Below, in pieces: positions 12,101 through 22,000 of a stretch of DNA of 64,000 bases; position 1 is the stretch's first letter; the number at the start of each line of letters is the position of its first letter. Both the position numbers and the translations under genes were made by a program. The stretch comes from Rhyacichthys aspro. Taxonomy: Eukaryota > Chordata > Actinopteri > Gobiiformes > Rhyacichthyidae. The stretch spans positions 17,709,307 to 17,773,306 of the forward strand of contig CM072151.1 in the NCBI GenBank assembly GCA_036850595.1. Reading direction: 5' to 3'. Under the pieces are notes generated by a model that did no database searches, was not told the origin of the DNA, and saw only the letters and a program-made list of their open reading frames with translations.

Positions 12101-12146
12101 CTTGGAGTCCCAGCTGGAGCTGCTGCGGCCCCTGGCTTCAACGTGA
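36..12146 (+). CDS. reps2: reps2 (RalBP1-associated EH-domain protein 2), 5'-truncated, 18 exons joined
   Basis: REPS2/POB1 is a cytoplasmic endocytic adaptor. It binds RalBP1 (a Ral effector) through its C-terminus, epsin/Eps15-type partners through its EH domains and SH3 proteins through proline-rich motifs, and so modulates internalisation of EGF and insulin receptors. Eighteen exons with matching phases give 599 visible residues. The second half of EH1 is at residues 1-35. EH2 spans about 191-284 and has an EF-hand loop at 244-255 with D244, D246, D248, G249 and E255 (DVDRDGALTFSE). Proline-rich ligands are PPTPPPRPQK (396-405) and PPPPALPPRP (432-441). A basic/coiled-coil C-terminus covers 543-599 and contains RLNSELQQQLK. 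The block SYSSTSIEDAMK followed by SHSRASSLDLNK is typical of REPS2 rather than REPS1. The initiator and the start of EH1 lie upstream of base 1. The gene sits 5' of nhs in the same orientation, as in human Xp22. Identification is by recognising family sequence; no search was run. Confidence 0.95.
1639..1814 (+). CDS. reps2: reps2 exon b: linker after EH1
   Basis: Bounded by acceptor cttgtcctcag and donor gtaagt at 1815. It opens with the conserved block DLPLPRF that follows EH1 in both REPS1 and REPS2, then a poorly conserved Ser/Thr-rich linker ending AEKK. Enters in phase 1 and exits in phase 0. The preceding intron (160-1638) is AT-rich and I see no exon in it. Confidence 0.92.
2111..2219 (+). 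CDS. reps2: reps2 exon c: Ser/Pro-rich linker
   Basis: Acceptor gttcctgtag, donor gtaaga at 2220. Encodes SPPRSPCTSPPRSPSNYRSY-type sequence, a Ser-Pro-rich segment that aligns in position with the SP-rich linker of human REPS2 (many potential proline-directed phosphosites). Enters phase 0, exits phase 1. Confidence 0.85.
2391..2497 (+). CDS. reps2: reps2 exon d: linker
   Basis: Acceptor cttcctttccag. The donor is the weak gtacac at 2498. It encodes VYDNIHPSRPVAQMEQHSSP and continues to HTAVVR. Frame and phase (in 1, out 0) join cleanly to both neighbours. The sequence itself is poorly conserved, so the assignment rests on phase, open frame and position. Confidence 0.82.
2584..2722 (+). CDS. 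reps2: reps2 exon e: start of EH domain 2
   Basis: Acceptor ttctcttcccag, donor gtaaag at 2723. Encodes DDDPWRITEEQLQYYTNQF then SLQPDLGALIL, the first helix of EH2 with the hallmark DPWRITEEQ. Exits phase 1. The following intron (2723-3704) is AT-rich and shows no further exon. Confidence 0.95.
3705..3768 (+). CDS. reps2: reps2 exon f: EH domain 2
   Basis: Acceptor cttcttttctag, donor gtgagt at 3769. Encodes GAVAKDFFTKSKLPIPELSH then I and the split Trp codon, the central EH2 helices with the FFTKSKLP motif that precedes the invariant Trp of the EH fold. Phase 1 in, phase 2 out. Confidence 0.95.
3957..4131 (+). CDS. reps2: reps2 exon g: EF-hand of EH domain 2
   Basis: Acceptor tttttccaag, donor gtatgt at 4132. 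It completes the invariant Trp and encodes ELSDVDRDGALTFSEFC followed by AFHLIVARKNGYPLPE. The loop DVDRDGALTFSE keeps acidic residues at EF-hand positions 1, 3, 5 and 12, so calcium binding looks intact. A run of glutamates (EEEEED) follows the domain. Confidence 0.95.
4207..4257 (+). CDS. reps2: reps2 exon h: short linker exon
   Basis: A 51-nt exon (17 codons, phase 0-0) between acceptor gtgttgcag and donor gtgaga at 4258. It encodes STEPLIVFEDTEMKHSQ. The sequence is not strongly conserved; the call rests on splice sites, open frame and phase. Confidence 0.78.
4490..4559 (+). CDS. reps2: reps2 exon i: linker
   Basis: Acceptor tgtttaatcag, donor gtaaat at 4560. Encodes NINIVERLQPTIKPEPNEEA then SKQ. 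Phase 0 in, 1 out. IKPEP resembles a sumoylation-type motif, but that is only a motif match. Confidence 0.75.
4787..4858 (+). CDS. reps2: reps2 exon j: symmetric 72-nt linker exon
   Basis: Acceptor ttgctctgacag, donor gtaatg at 4859. Encodes ADTTVRITAPHEPTPPLGTF then PQRP. Both ends are phase 1, so the reading frame survives with or without it. It is the least certain reps2 exon because it has no recognisable conserved motif. Confidence 0.62.
5044..5092 (+). CDS. reps2: reps2 exon k: linker
   Basis: Acceptor tttcctttcag, weak donor gtcaac at 5093. Encodes EPPHELDTQMRTKTRP plus two bases that join the next exon as Arg, recreating the family pattern RPRSYSS. The following intron is only 109 nt and contains a 21-bp tandem duplication. 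Confidence 0.82.
5102..5143 (+). repeat. 21-bp tandem duplication in a reps2 mini-intron
   Basis: Two perfect copies of a 21-bp unit (starting catacacttgc) occupy 5102-5122 and 5123-5143, with a partial third start (cat). It lies nine bases inside the 109-nt intron between exons k and l, directly after the weak donor gtcaac. Confidence 0.9.
5202..5338 (+). CDS. reps2: reps2 exon l: conserved SH3-ligand block
   Basis: Acceptor ctgtgtgttag, donor gtacca at 5339. Encodes SYSSTSIEDAMKKAEE followed by PPTPPPRPQKSHSRASSLDL, the most diagnostic part of REPS2. PPTPPPRPQ is a likely SH3 ligand. RASSLDL is a potential basophilic-kinase/14-3-3-like site by motif only. Confidence 0.96.
5536..5597 (+). 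CDS. reps2: reps2 exon m: second proline-rich ligand
   Basis: Acceptor ctcgttttcag, donor gtaagg at 5598. Encodes GAKSGWLPPPPALPPRPTPS and a final Gln. PPALPPRP is a class-type PxxP SH3 ligand also present in human REPS2. Confidence 0.95.
5736..5819 (+). CDS. reps2: reps2 exon n: NFADFSHF block
   Basis: Acceptor tctccttttcag, donor gtgagc at 5820. Encodes VSHFGPEKPPQNKVQQPNFA then DFSHFREE. QPNFADFSHF matches the corresponding REPS1 block and confirms the frame. Phase 0 at both ends, 28 codons. Confidence 0.93.
5820..9301 (+). other. reps2: reps2 3.5-kb intron
   Basis: The largest reps2 intron in the window. Apart from a 17-T tract at 7619-7635 and one degraded dispersed repeat near 8536-8690, I see no coding exon, RNA gene or regulatory signal in it. 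ORFs here are short and unconserved in appearance. Confidence 0.7.
8536..8690 (+). repeat. degraded dispersed repeat common in fish genomes (class uncertain)
   Basis: The segment carries, in order, the signatures gggttgcggg, cacagggctgac, agacgaccgctcacattca, gggcaatttaga and a variant of tggacagtgggaagaagc. This is the familiar fish repeat whose consensus reads through GGGTTGCGGG, GCAGGGCTGACA, GGGCAATTTAGAG and TGGACTGTGGGAGGAAG. I attribute it to a LINE/SINE-type tail, but the exact family needs a repeat-library comparison. Confidence 0.72.
9302..9388 (+). CDS. reps2: reps2 exon o
   Basis: Acceptor tttctttgcag, weak donor gtcaga at 9389. Encodes EESSVKVEGQSARSRFGPST then EDLTGTSKQ. Twenty-nine codons, phase 0-0, so it can be skipped without a frameshift. 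Confidence 0.82.
9489..9607 (+). CDS. reps2: reps2 exon p: KPVRRK block
   Basis: Acceptor cttttcaccag, donor gtcagt at 9608. Encodes SVPQKPVRRKYHPEVQNLEV and PPPAMPPTKPPQK. The KP(I/V)RRK motif is shared by REPS1 and REPS2 just upstream of the RalBP1-binding region. Confidence 0.93.
10214..10319 (+). CDS. reps2: reps2 exon q: RalBP1-binding coiled coil
   Basis: Acceptor aattcccacccag, weak donor gtctgc at 10320. Encodes KQKREIQMAIRKNKETNAVL then KRLNSELQQQLK, the highly conserved C-terminal coiled coil that in mammalian POB1 binds RalBP1. Confidence 0.96.
12078..12146 (+). CDS. reps2: reps2 terminal coding exon
   Basis: Acceptor tttgttggtgcag. Encodes VVHQERVTLESQLELLRPLA followed by ST and TGA (12144-12146). 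The family C-terminus LExQLExLRP is clear. The last four residues differ from mammalian REPS proteins. The intron before it (10320-12077) contains nothing I recognise. Confidence 0.95.
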   Translation: MVHQERVTLESQLELLRPLAST

Positions 12147-13145
12147 CTCAGCCCGAGGTCTGCGTAAAAGTCACATTCCCACTGCTTCAGCGGAGCCACT
12201 GCAGCCCAGCGTCTGTGTTTGGGCCACAGACACTCCCACTTGTGTTTGTGATGAACTCGGAATAAATGGATCAGGGTTTCGGATGTAAACAGCGGTGCAG
12301 CGTAGTCTTAACAAGTATGTCCAGTGGTGCGCCACTTCCACATGCATTACTTTTAACAACATGCTGCAGGACTAAACCATGTATTTTATCATGACTGTAT
12401 TATATGTCTATGTAATATATCCTGTTTGTCATTGTGGCATCCTAACTTATTTCTTGTTTTGTGTTACTGTAAGTTCTATGTGCAGTCTTTCCTTACAGCT
12501 CAGTCTGTGCACCTCACTGTGTCGCTGTTCTGAAGTACATTTATGCTGTTTACATTGATGATACATCAGCTATCGTGTGTATGCATCCACCCAATCTACT
12601 GCAAGTGATGGAGCTGCAGACTTGTTTTGCACTGCTAGTTAAGTGCACATTGCAAATTAAGGCCACATTAAAGTTTTATCCTGAATTTTAACTTTTTTGT
12701 TACTGTTTAATGCTGCACACAATATACGATTGTTCAAAAAAGACTGTACAACTGGCACATTGAAGAATGTTAACCCTTTTTTAAACATTTGCTTACAGTT
12801 CCATTCAAATATAATCTAATTCCTATTTTTCATACTGCACTGATATTTTTGTTCACACATAAACATTACCAACCATATTTTTGTTACTAAAAAATAGCAC
12901 ACGTTTTCTGTCTCATATAGCAAGTGTTTGATACCAGCTAATGTTTGTTGAGCGACTGGGTTGATGTGACATGTAGTGCTGTTGTGGACCGTTTTAATGT
13001 TTGATAAGAGACTGAATTCCTGGATGGCATGTGTGATGCTGCATGTTTGATCAAAAGGACTGGACAATTACTAAAGTGCTCTGTTGTGCACAGTTGAGCT
13101 CCGCGCTCATGACATAAAACCAATAAAGTTGTCTATTTTTATCAC
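12147..13145 (+). other. reps2: reps2 3' untranslated region
   Basis: About 1 kb follows the stop with no convincing ORF. An AATAAA at 12261-12266 could serve a short 3'UTR. A better candidate, AATAAA at 13122-13127, is followed by a U/GU-rich stretch (gttgtctattttt). The region is AT-rich, as expected for a 3'UTR. The end point is inferred. Confidence 0.6.
13122..13127 (+). terminator. reps2: probable reps2 polyadenylation signal
   Basis: Canonical AATAAA about 975 bases after the stop codon, followed within 30 bases by a U/GU-rich element. An alternative AATAAA lies at 12261-12266. Cleavage position is not determined. Confidence 0.55.
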
Positions 13146-15480
13146 TTGTAATTGCCTGACTATCTAAACATTCAGTTAAGGCCTTCATTGTATGGGACTT
13201 CCAAGCTAATTAGTTTCCTTAAAACAACACGATACATCTCGGGACTGATTGTATCATGCATTGAAGCCTAAAGAAAGATCAAACGGTCTCTGGACTGAAG
13301 CCTGTGGCTCTAACAAAGCAGCTGTCCTTTCTCCGACTCAGACACAACAAGCAGGGGTCAAGCAGATCACTACTGATGGCTGTATTCCCAGACCCTCTGC
13401 CACTGCCATCCAAAAATACCCACTCACACACTGACATTGGCAGCTCCGACACTGACAGGCCAAAGTCTGTCTCATTCTGTGATAGTTGGTCTTCCCACTT
13501 AATCCCATTTATTTGTCTGCAACAGTGTTATCCAAACCCAAGAGTGTGTAAGTCATTTTCCTACAAAACTGAATTAATCCTCGAAGAGAACATAGTATCT
13601 GTATGCAGTCTACTGTGCAATTGAAATCACAGAGCATTTTCCATGAAAGAGTAAAATTAACATTTCAAAGCGTCCAATCCAAGCAAAACAGCTGAGCAGA
13701 TCCTACGTAAAAGGCATTCGAGGATATTATGTCGCTGCCACATCTGAGAAAATGTTAGACGGAAATGAATGAGCTGCAGCTGAGTCTAGGAAACTGATGA
13801 TGCCAGACGACAAGGCGCTCAGGTTTCCTCGGTGCCATAACCAAAAGTTGGCACGGTGCTGCCTGTCAGTACCTGCCACTCCCACTCGCCCCCCTCCCAT
13901 ACTTTAGGTTTATTTTATCTCTTACACTTGGAGAGCAGAGCGTGTGTTCATTAAGTCAGACAGCTTAACAGGGAGCCTTTCTCACTGCACTATAAATACC
14001 ACTTAGATTTGTTTGCTTTGCATTTCAAGATGGCAGCTGTGTGTGATGAGGAAACTATATGTGTCAGGCCATGCGCTCCCACTAAGTATACGTCTGACTG
14101 ATATGCAGTAATTGCCATGTTGCAATCTCACACCACCTAAGCAACTGCATTATAATTATCTACATGCTTATTGCTATTAATGATTCCTCTCTCTAAAGAC
14201 AACAATATTTACTCTCTCTGCACATCAACATATATCTTTGTAATGAAACTAGATTGTATGAATAAAAAATACTACTACTTTGATTTTAATGGAAATGTAT
14301 TGCAAGCATCGCTCCAGGAGCCAGAGGTTAAAGCTGGCTGTTCTCACAACAAAGATTACCAGCTTTTATCAGTTTAAGTGACTCCTTTGTTGCAGCACCA
14401 TTACTCAAACATGACGCCATACGCCATTTGCCTGCTCTCTCTTTTGTCCAGCGCCAGGCTTTGCAAAGGTTGCATTTCTGGTGTGGACTTTGGTTAGGCC
14501 ACAGGAAGGGCTTTAGGCTGCCACCTCTCAATCTGGCCCCGTCAGCTGGGATTTAGCTAAACACTCATTCAGCAAATGTGAATGAAGCCGGGCCTATAGA
14601 CCCGTCGAGCCTGTGCACGGAAGTAAACGCAGAGATGAACAAACATAGTCATCTGATAAAGTAAAGAGGTTTCATCAAGAGAGAGAAGAGATCATGTAAC
14701 TTTACTTTCTAAAAATACTGTACAAAGTAAACATGATAGTCACAACATGGTATTGTGCTGCAAGCCTCAAGAAGATACCCTGATCCTACCCTGATACATT
14801 GTGTGCACTTCTCAGAGCAGGGTATAGCTACAGGGAGTGTCTTATACACAACAAATATTTTCTTACCACACAGACTCGTGGGAAGCAAGCAAAGCTATCC
14901 CTTTATCTTCAACTAGAAACAAAATATACATTTGGCGTGTTAATAAATGTTAATATCTCATCTGACAAGTAGGCTAAGTTCACACTGGCCTAAAAAGTGG
15001 TCTAGATAAAAACAGATTTGGTCAGATCATGTTTTTTCTGACCTTTTTGAATTAAATTTGTAGGAAAACATGAACATGTTAATCAGAAGCGATTTGAACT
15101 TTTAGTTTACATTATCATAAACACTAATATGCAGAAAGATTTAAAGAATACAAAACAAAACATTATCAAAACTGTGCAAACATAACCTTAAGGACAACTG
15201 TAAAGAGAATCAGATTTGCTTTTTGTTTAGCAAGTTCTGATGGGAAGAAAACTGACAAAATAATAAAAAATAAATTAAAAAAAAGGACAATAACAATTAA
15301 CAAAAAAAAACCAAAGTCAGTTCAAAACTGGGACATATGAGTGTTTTTACACATATTTGTTGGGACATGGGACAGGGAGAGTGAAAGTGGGACAGTCCCA
15401 ATTAAATAGGGACACATGGTCATCCTATGCTTTTTTACCCTGGTTATGGCTGTAATCATGTCAACAGCACTACAACTCAG
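13146..15480. other. reps2-nhs intergenic region
   Basis: About 2.3 kb between the probable reps2 polyadenylation site and the nhs 5' region. ORFs are short and show no domain. It includes an A-rich stretch (15240-15310) and the probable repeat end listed separately. I see no RNA gene or other gene. Confidence 0.6.
15340..15426. repeat. terminal fragment of a dispersed repeat (probable DNA transposon)
   Basis: The stretch contains repeated GGGACA words and ends gggacacatggtcatccta. This resembles the terminus of a fish repeat that reads TAGGGTGACCA followed by GGGAC(A/G) words on the opposite strand. Only one end is recognisable. It lies about 300 bases upstream of the nhs start codon. Confidence 0.45.
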
Positions 15481-15724
15481 AGTCCAGATCCAGAGTCCTC
15501 ATTCCGCGCCATGTTTTCTCGCCGCCATTTTTTAAAATCCACCTCTTACTTTGGAGCAGGGAAAAACACAGTAGCGTCAGGGCAGCAGATGACCGGCGCA
15601 GCAGCGAGGAGCACAACAGTCCTCTCCAACAAATGAAAGGATGGGGGGCATCAGCGGCTGAACCTAGGGGAGAGAACTACTTTGTGCTCACTCTTGGGAC
15701 ACTTTTGCTGGATTCCGCACCAAT
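15480..15724 (+). promoter_or_regulatory. nhs: nhs promoter-proximal/5'UTR region with YY1-like motif
   Basis: CpG frequency rises here relative to the flanks. GCCGCCATTT at 15521-15530 matches the YY1/initiator-associated motif found close to many TATA-less starts, and no TATA box is visible. Upstream ATGs at 15511 and 15633 lie in this segment; whether they are transcribed depends on the unknown start site. The in-frame stop tag at 15665-15667 fixes 15725 as the first possible start in its frame. Confidence 0.5.
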
Positions 15725-16004
15725 ATGCCATTTGCCAAACGACTCGTGGAACCCCACTTACTTTGCAGGCATCAAATCCCAAACGAGGACGGTCTACTTT
15801 ACGAGGACCTGGTCTCCATCAGTAATGTGGCTCTATCTCGGACCTTACGGCAGCTGTCGGACCTCGCCAAACATGCCTGCTCCATATTCCAGGAGCTGGA
15901 AAACGACCTTACGTCCACGAACCAGCGGGTCAGGAGACTCCAGGGTAAAATTAACCAACTTCAACAGAGCTGCGAAGAGCTGGACCCCAAACAGGAGGCA
16001 GTGC
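15725..16004 (+). CDS. nhs: nhs exon 1: start of WAVE-homology domain
   Basis: Starts at ATG with A at -3; the same frame has a stop at 15665-15667 and no earlier ATG. It ends one base into a codon before donor gtaagt at 16005. Residues 1-93 include MPFAKRLVEPHLLCR, the helix LSRTLRQLSDLAKHACSIFQ, and LDPKQEAV. Human NHS exon 1 has large proline/alanine insertions between MPFAKR and the helix. They are absent here, making this exon compact. Confidence 0.96.
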
Positions 16005-19000
16005 GTAAGTAGCACCTCTCACTCTTTTTATCTGTTGACGCTGCTGCACGCGCTCATCCTCGCGCTGCCCGGAGGTGAAAGTGTACTACTAGCTTGTTAC
16101 GATTAGTTAAAAAATAGACACTTTTTTCTTCATATAAAACAAATTTTAAGTGCAGGGACATTTAAATTATATGTATAAGCTGTTTTTAATGTCGCTACGT
16201 TTTCTGACCAGGTTTCGTTTTGAATGCATTTACTTAAAGTGTTTTGGAGTTAATAAAAATATGGCAAAAATTAAAAGAGCGCATGCTGTCCACGCTGCCT
16301 GAGGGGCGTGTGTTCCTTGAGTTCATGCTAATGCTACGTATTTATAACGCTGCTATAAGCCTCTTATATTCATGGAGCAACAAAACATGTTCGTAAAACA
16401 AGGTTAAAGGGACTTGGCGCACTTATGTCCTTGTGAGGGATTTGTGTGTCCTCGCCGTAAATGAATGAATGGTTGTAATAGCTAGAGTGTATGAGGCTGA
16501 ATTGTAGGAGCATCGAAAGTTCCCTTGTCCTGCTTCATGTGTGGCTGACAGTAAGAATTCATTACCCCGATAACCCAGCATGTGGCCATCGCCTGGTTCT
16601 TTTAATCTCTGTGACCCCCCCTAACTAACTGAGGTGTTGTGATAGTGATGTGTGTTTGTGTTAAAGCCCACTTTTCACTAGCTCTTACTTGGTCTGAAAA
16701 CCAGAGCATCCCTTTTAGAGTCAGAGCAGATGAGTTTGAATAGCCTGGACATACTTGAGTGGATTTACCCTGCTTTTAGTTGAGGTTCAGCATGTCTTTA
16801 CATGTTCCCCAGACCCTGCTTCCTGTGGTCCCTGAATAAGGTTCCCCAAAGGCTTTTATGGTTTTATGGATAATTACCACTGCCTCAACACTAGCATCAT
16901 AGTCAATCACAAAACATTACCTGTGACGGAGCATCAATTTTCAGTTTTAATTTCACTATCATATAAGGTATGCTATCATATATTGTACTGATAAGTGTAG
17001 ACATGGTTAAACGAGGCTGTTGTGAGGGAGATATGGCATGGTATGTTATCAGATAAACCCTATTGCTTGGAAAGGCCTAATTACCCTTAATAGTGTTTTT
17101 CATATTAATGGTGTCAGGGGTTCAGTCAAACAACAGAGCCCCCCCTTCATCTGAATCACAATTAGTGTAAATGGAGCAGATCAAGGCACAAGCTCGGTCT
17201 GGGCTCAGTGGGGGTGGCCTTTTATGACACGACTGTCCGTAAAATACTGCTAAAGGATGCAGCTGCAGCAGGTTGGACGTATAGGATAATACAGAGTCAC
17301 ATACTGACCCGCTGATAAGGTATCAGGATCAAGGGCATCTGTTAGCCACGCTTTTGTTTAAGAGGAGTTTACTGCTGGTCACTATTTGCATTAGCGTCAG
17401 CGTGGCTGTATTTGTATGCACGCGTGTTTTGAAATGCTGCCGACACATTGAGGACAAACTGCTTAGTTTGCAGAACATCCACAGTCTCTTTTCACTTTCA
17501 CTTTATTTCATTTCACTCGAGCTATCATCAAGCTCTACTTAGTATGCCATATATAGACTCTTAAGACTCTACAGCAGTCCAATGATTGGCAAGAGTATTA
17601 ACCACAAAATGCAACTAAAAAAGCTTCAAATAAAAATGAAAAAAGTTATCTTCCCATGTTTTTAGTGAAGCATACTTTCTCTCAGTGGGATCCTCCTTTT
17701 CCCACACACACATACACACCGGCGCCTGGCATGTATCTCCCAGTCTCGTGTTTGGACAGCTCTCTTGTGACACCCAATCAACGTCTGCGCTGGACCAGCA
17801 TCAGAGGTCCTGAGCCAGACCGGGCTGTGCAGCGCAGGCCGGTGTTAGAGCACTCTGTTGGGTTTTAAGTTACACTGGCTGTGCGTGAAGGGGGAGCTGT
17901 AATACTTGTGGCAGTAAGTGGCCCTCTGGCTTTTCTGGTCCACAAGCACATGGCTGGTAGTTTACCACATTCCTCGAACTGGCCACACCAAAGACTCCCC
18001 GAAATACCAAACAGATTAGACAAGTATTGTGGTAAAATACATAACATTTTTTCATTCTTCTGCCTTTATTTCACTTTTGCACTAGATTTAAAAACAAAAA
18101 GAAAAATGATGGAAAATAACCATACAGAGGCCAACTATAATTATCTTATCTTTGCTGTTGGACATTACTAGATTCACAAGTATGTAGAACTTGTCTGGCT
18201 GACTGTTTGTTATGTAAGACCAGAGCAGGCAGCATTTCTCACTGCTGTGCTTAACAGTGAATTATGCTTTAAGCTCTCAACTGTGCTACGTTTTTCCACT
18301 TGCTTAAACAACCCCTGGAGTAAGATTCAGCACTGCGTGTTTACCACTGCAGTCACCCTCCTCTCTGTTTTCACTGATTCCACTCCAGAGTCTGGCCACT
18401 TCCACTTCAGCACAGCAAGGTCCCAAAGCTTCATTGGCCTGGAATCAAAGTATCTGAGGACATCATTTATGCTGTTATCCATTCTAGTAGGGACCAGGAA
18501 AGCACATAATCCCATGGACAGGACTTCCCTTCTGAGTTTTATTGACCCGGTCCAGCCATTACTGTGACTTTGATTTACTAAGTGAGGCGTCAACAACAAG
18601 TCGATGTGCACTCCATCCGAGGTCGATATCAATCAATGCTGAAACTACACGATTGTGCTACAGGCTTAAAAATACTTGTCAATGCTTTGTTAATAGGCCA
18701 CATTAAATACAGACTGTGGCATCATCTTTTGTAGTGATCTGCAAAGGGGAAAACTTGCAAAGTCCCAAACCCCAAAAGTGCAGTTCTTTGAGATAAAGAG
18801 CTAATGCCTGTCTTGTGTCTTTCATTATCAGAACCATATTCTGCAGGTCCAGACAACCTGTTATTGATATAGTACCCCGGCTAATTATAGAGCGCATTTC
18901 AAAGACTTGCTCAGTCATTTCTCGGCAACCCCCCCGGCTTCCTAGACAGACACCGAGAAGCATTAGACAGCTTTCATGCAGGCAGCTATATTCATCCCTC

Positions 19001-22000
19001 TTAAAACTGAACTTTAATCAGGCACCGGGGAAGTTTTCTACCTTTACTTTCAGCTTGTGCTCTTACCTAACAACAATAAAGTTTGGTTCAGCATTGCATT
19101 GTAACCTTACCCACTCTTGAATGTGGCTTCAGGTTAACTCTGTGTGTGTCTCAACACCTCAGCCCATGTTGGACCTCCTGGCCTGCGATTGAAGTGTTGT
19201 TTTTTTTTGTTGAACCGTTCTGTCAAGTCAAGCATTCCTAAAAGCCAGTGGCCAGGAAACCGCAGCGTGCTCCTGCACTTCGGAGACCTTGCACCCCACA
19301 CGTGCTCTCCAAATTGAAGTGGATGGCTGCTGCGATTATGGACGGTGGGCCGAGTGCAGAGTTGTGTCATGGCTCTGTTTGTTCATGAAAGGAGGCGTTT
19401 AGGTAAAATTAGGGTTAAGGTTTTTATTGCTTTGCTTTGAGGGAAAATGTGCGAGCGATTACACTTAACATTCCTGCAGCGGGAGCAAGTGCTTCTGGTT
19501 TATGCCCCATAAACCAGTACGCTCACCTAAACTCCTTGTTTTTGTAAATTTTCAGATGTATATTACACTTGTTGATTTTAGCGCTGTGGAATTCCTGCCT
19601 GTGAAAAATTCCAGTGTTGAGAGGTATTGTTTTAACTAGGTTCCTGCCGAGGAAGTTAAGCGTAAGTCTGTTGTTGCGAGATGTTTTTTCCTGCAGAAAT
19701 CAGGGTCTGTGATAAGATACCCTCGCCCTAAAAGCCTCAGACATACTCCGCCACTTGTAAAATAACATCCCCCAGGAGTCAGTATTCTTTATGGACTTCA
19801 GGGATACATCACCACTGGGACAATTCCAGCTTGTCCTGAAGTGGTAGGGGGCCAAAGTCATCTACCCCTGACCTGAAAAAGAGCCCGCTGACCCCCCAAC
19901 CCCCTTCTTACACGCCCCTCTTTCAAAACACAAAAGAGCAAACACGACCGCCTCCATCTTGCTTATCAATCAGTTTCTAAAGACTTGAGCGGCCAATTAG
20001 AGTGGATTTAACGTTTGACATGATAGTGAATGGCTACGGGTCAGCAGAGCGGTAAACCCAAGACTGAAGACAGGGGTGATTAAACCAACAGAGTCCACTC
20101 AATAACAGTTTAGCCTGTCAATGATGGCCTTTAACAACTAGTGCTAAAATTTCTTTTCTCTTAAGACACTTGACATAAAAATTTTTGGCTTTGGCATAAA
20201 ACTTTTGGCTTATGTTATCATTTAGCCAGTAGCCACAGCAGTAAGAACAATCAAATTAAACCATTTACTTCTTTACGGTCAATGACTCAAATGTAACCTA
20301 CAGTGCTAACTAATGTCCATAAAGCTAGCCTTAGCTTGGTTTGCTGTTTCCTTCAAACTATTTTACAGTGTTGTCACTTATGCTATGCTGGGAGAGCCAT
20401 ATTACAGACTTAACACTCTGTAACAAGTATAGCTGTTTAAATGTCGATAGATATTATACTAATCACTTACTTTAGTATTGGTATTCACATTCAATGACAT
20501 AAGGCTTAGGGAAATCTCTCCAAAATGTTGACCTTCACTAGATACAATTTATAAAAGTATGCTTGAAATGGAACTAAGCTCTGTCTATTTATTCGACCCT
20601 TGGAAAGTTATCCCTTTACTGCTGTCCTTGCCCTTAAAACATCTGGCACCTGTCTGAACCCACATTTGATGTTATTATTAAAACTGTAGCTAAGACGGGA
20701 AGATTTTTTTCCCCAAAGTCCAAATAAATACAGCTCGAGCTTTACCTCATTGTGGCGTGGCAAAGTTAACACTTAGCACATTCTTTTCCGTAGCAACCTG
20801 GAGAAATATTGACAGTTTACAGGGTTATAAAACTATTGTCGGTGTGGCTTTGTCTCGCCTCCATTAGCCAAAGGCATTCGGGGCCACCTGTGCGGGTGTC
20901 CCCTCCTAATACATTCTGCTCTGATATGATATGATCTCCCGCCTTGCTTTTGTGCTCATCTCCTGTCCCACCCAAGAGTTAGCAAAGAAGACTTAAATAT
21001 TATGTAATGGAAAGAAAAAAAAACCTTTGTTAACATGCAGTGTGAATAGTTGGCCAATTATCTGCCAGAAGAAATTAATTGGAAGTGACAAGTAACGGAT
21101 CTGGGCAGAGGATAAGCATTTATATAAATCCTCCCATGATAACAAAAGAGTCATTAGAGAGTCGAAAAGCTGTATAACTATACTCTGGAAATCCCCAATT
21201 CTCACAAAAACAAAGCAACCCTAACATGTTAAAATGCAGGGTTATGGGAAAGAGTGCGTTTAAATGGTCTCGGTATTTTAACAGGAAGGAAACATATGGG
21301 AGTTTGTAGTCTTGGCGTGCAGGTGTTTAGACTGGGATTCAAGTGGTATGTGAACTCTCTTCACCTCATGCCAGTATACGAGCCCCGGGGATCAGTCAGG
21401 TCAAATCTTTTCAAGTCGCAGAAGCCTTTTCATCTCCCATCCCACTATCCGAAAGGAAAGCACCTGTGGATAACAGGCCAAGTGTAAAGAGTGCACTCAG
21501 CAGTATTTGATGAAAGCTCAGATCCAGGAGTGGGTCTGGTTCAGATTGGATCCTTTTTTTTTCAGCTTCAATATGTGGGGATGTTGCTGCAATATACGTG
21601 TTCTTAAATCTTTCATTACCCTCAGATGTCAAGCACCTGTGTAAAAGACATTGGATATAGGCATTCCATAGTCATCTAAATCCAACGTGGCATTCTCACA
21701 AAGAACAAACTGCAGACGTGAGAGATTTGTTACACTGTGCAAGAATTTAATTTCTTTGGAAAAGTCCAGGTCACGTATTTTTATTCATTCTTCATAGTTG
21801 ATAGTTGTACATTTATCCTCATGCCATGTATATTCAAGATATGTTGCACAAAACAAAAAACTGTCATTTTGTTTAATTTTTTTAAGAGAGTGTAATTTGT
21901 GTATAAGACAAAGATGAGACATTCCCCATGAGCTGAGGAGGTGTAGGAAAAGAAATGGAGGTATGTCCAGAACCAGTTGATGGCACTGTTCAGATTCAGG

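Noticed and set aside
13249..13624. Two overlapping ORFs in the reps2-nhs intergenic region
   Set aside because: Short, no domain, and begin at non-ATG or weak starts; no sign of splice sites or a promoter for a separate gene.
15633..16106. 157-codon frame overlapping nhs exon 1
   Set aside because: It overlaps the well-supported nhs exon in another frame, runs through the splice donor and has no recognisable sequence; kept only as a possible upstream ORF.
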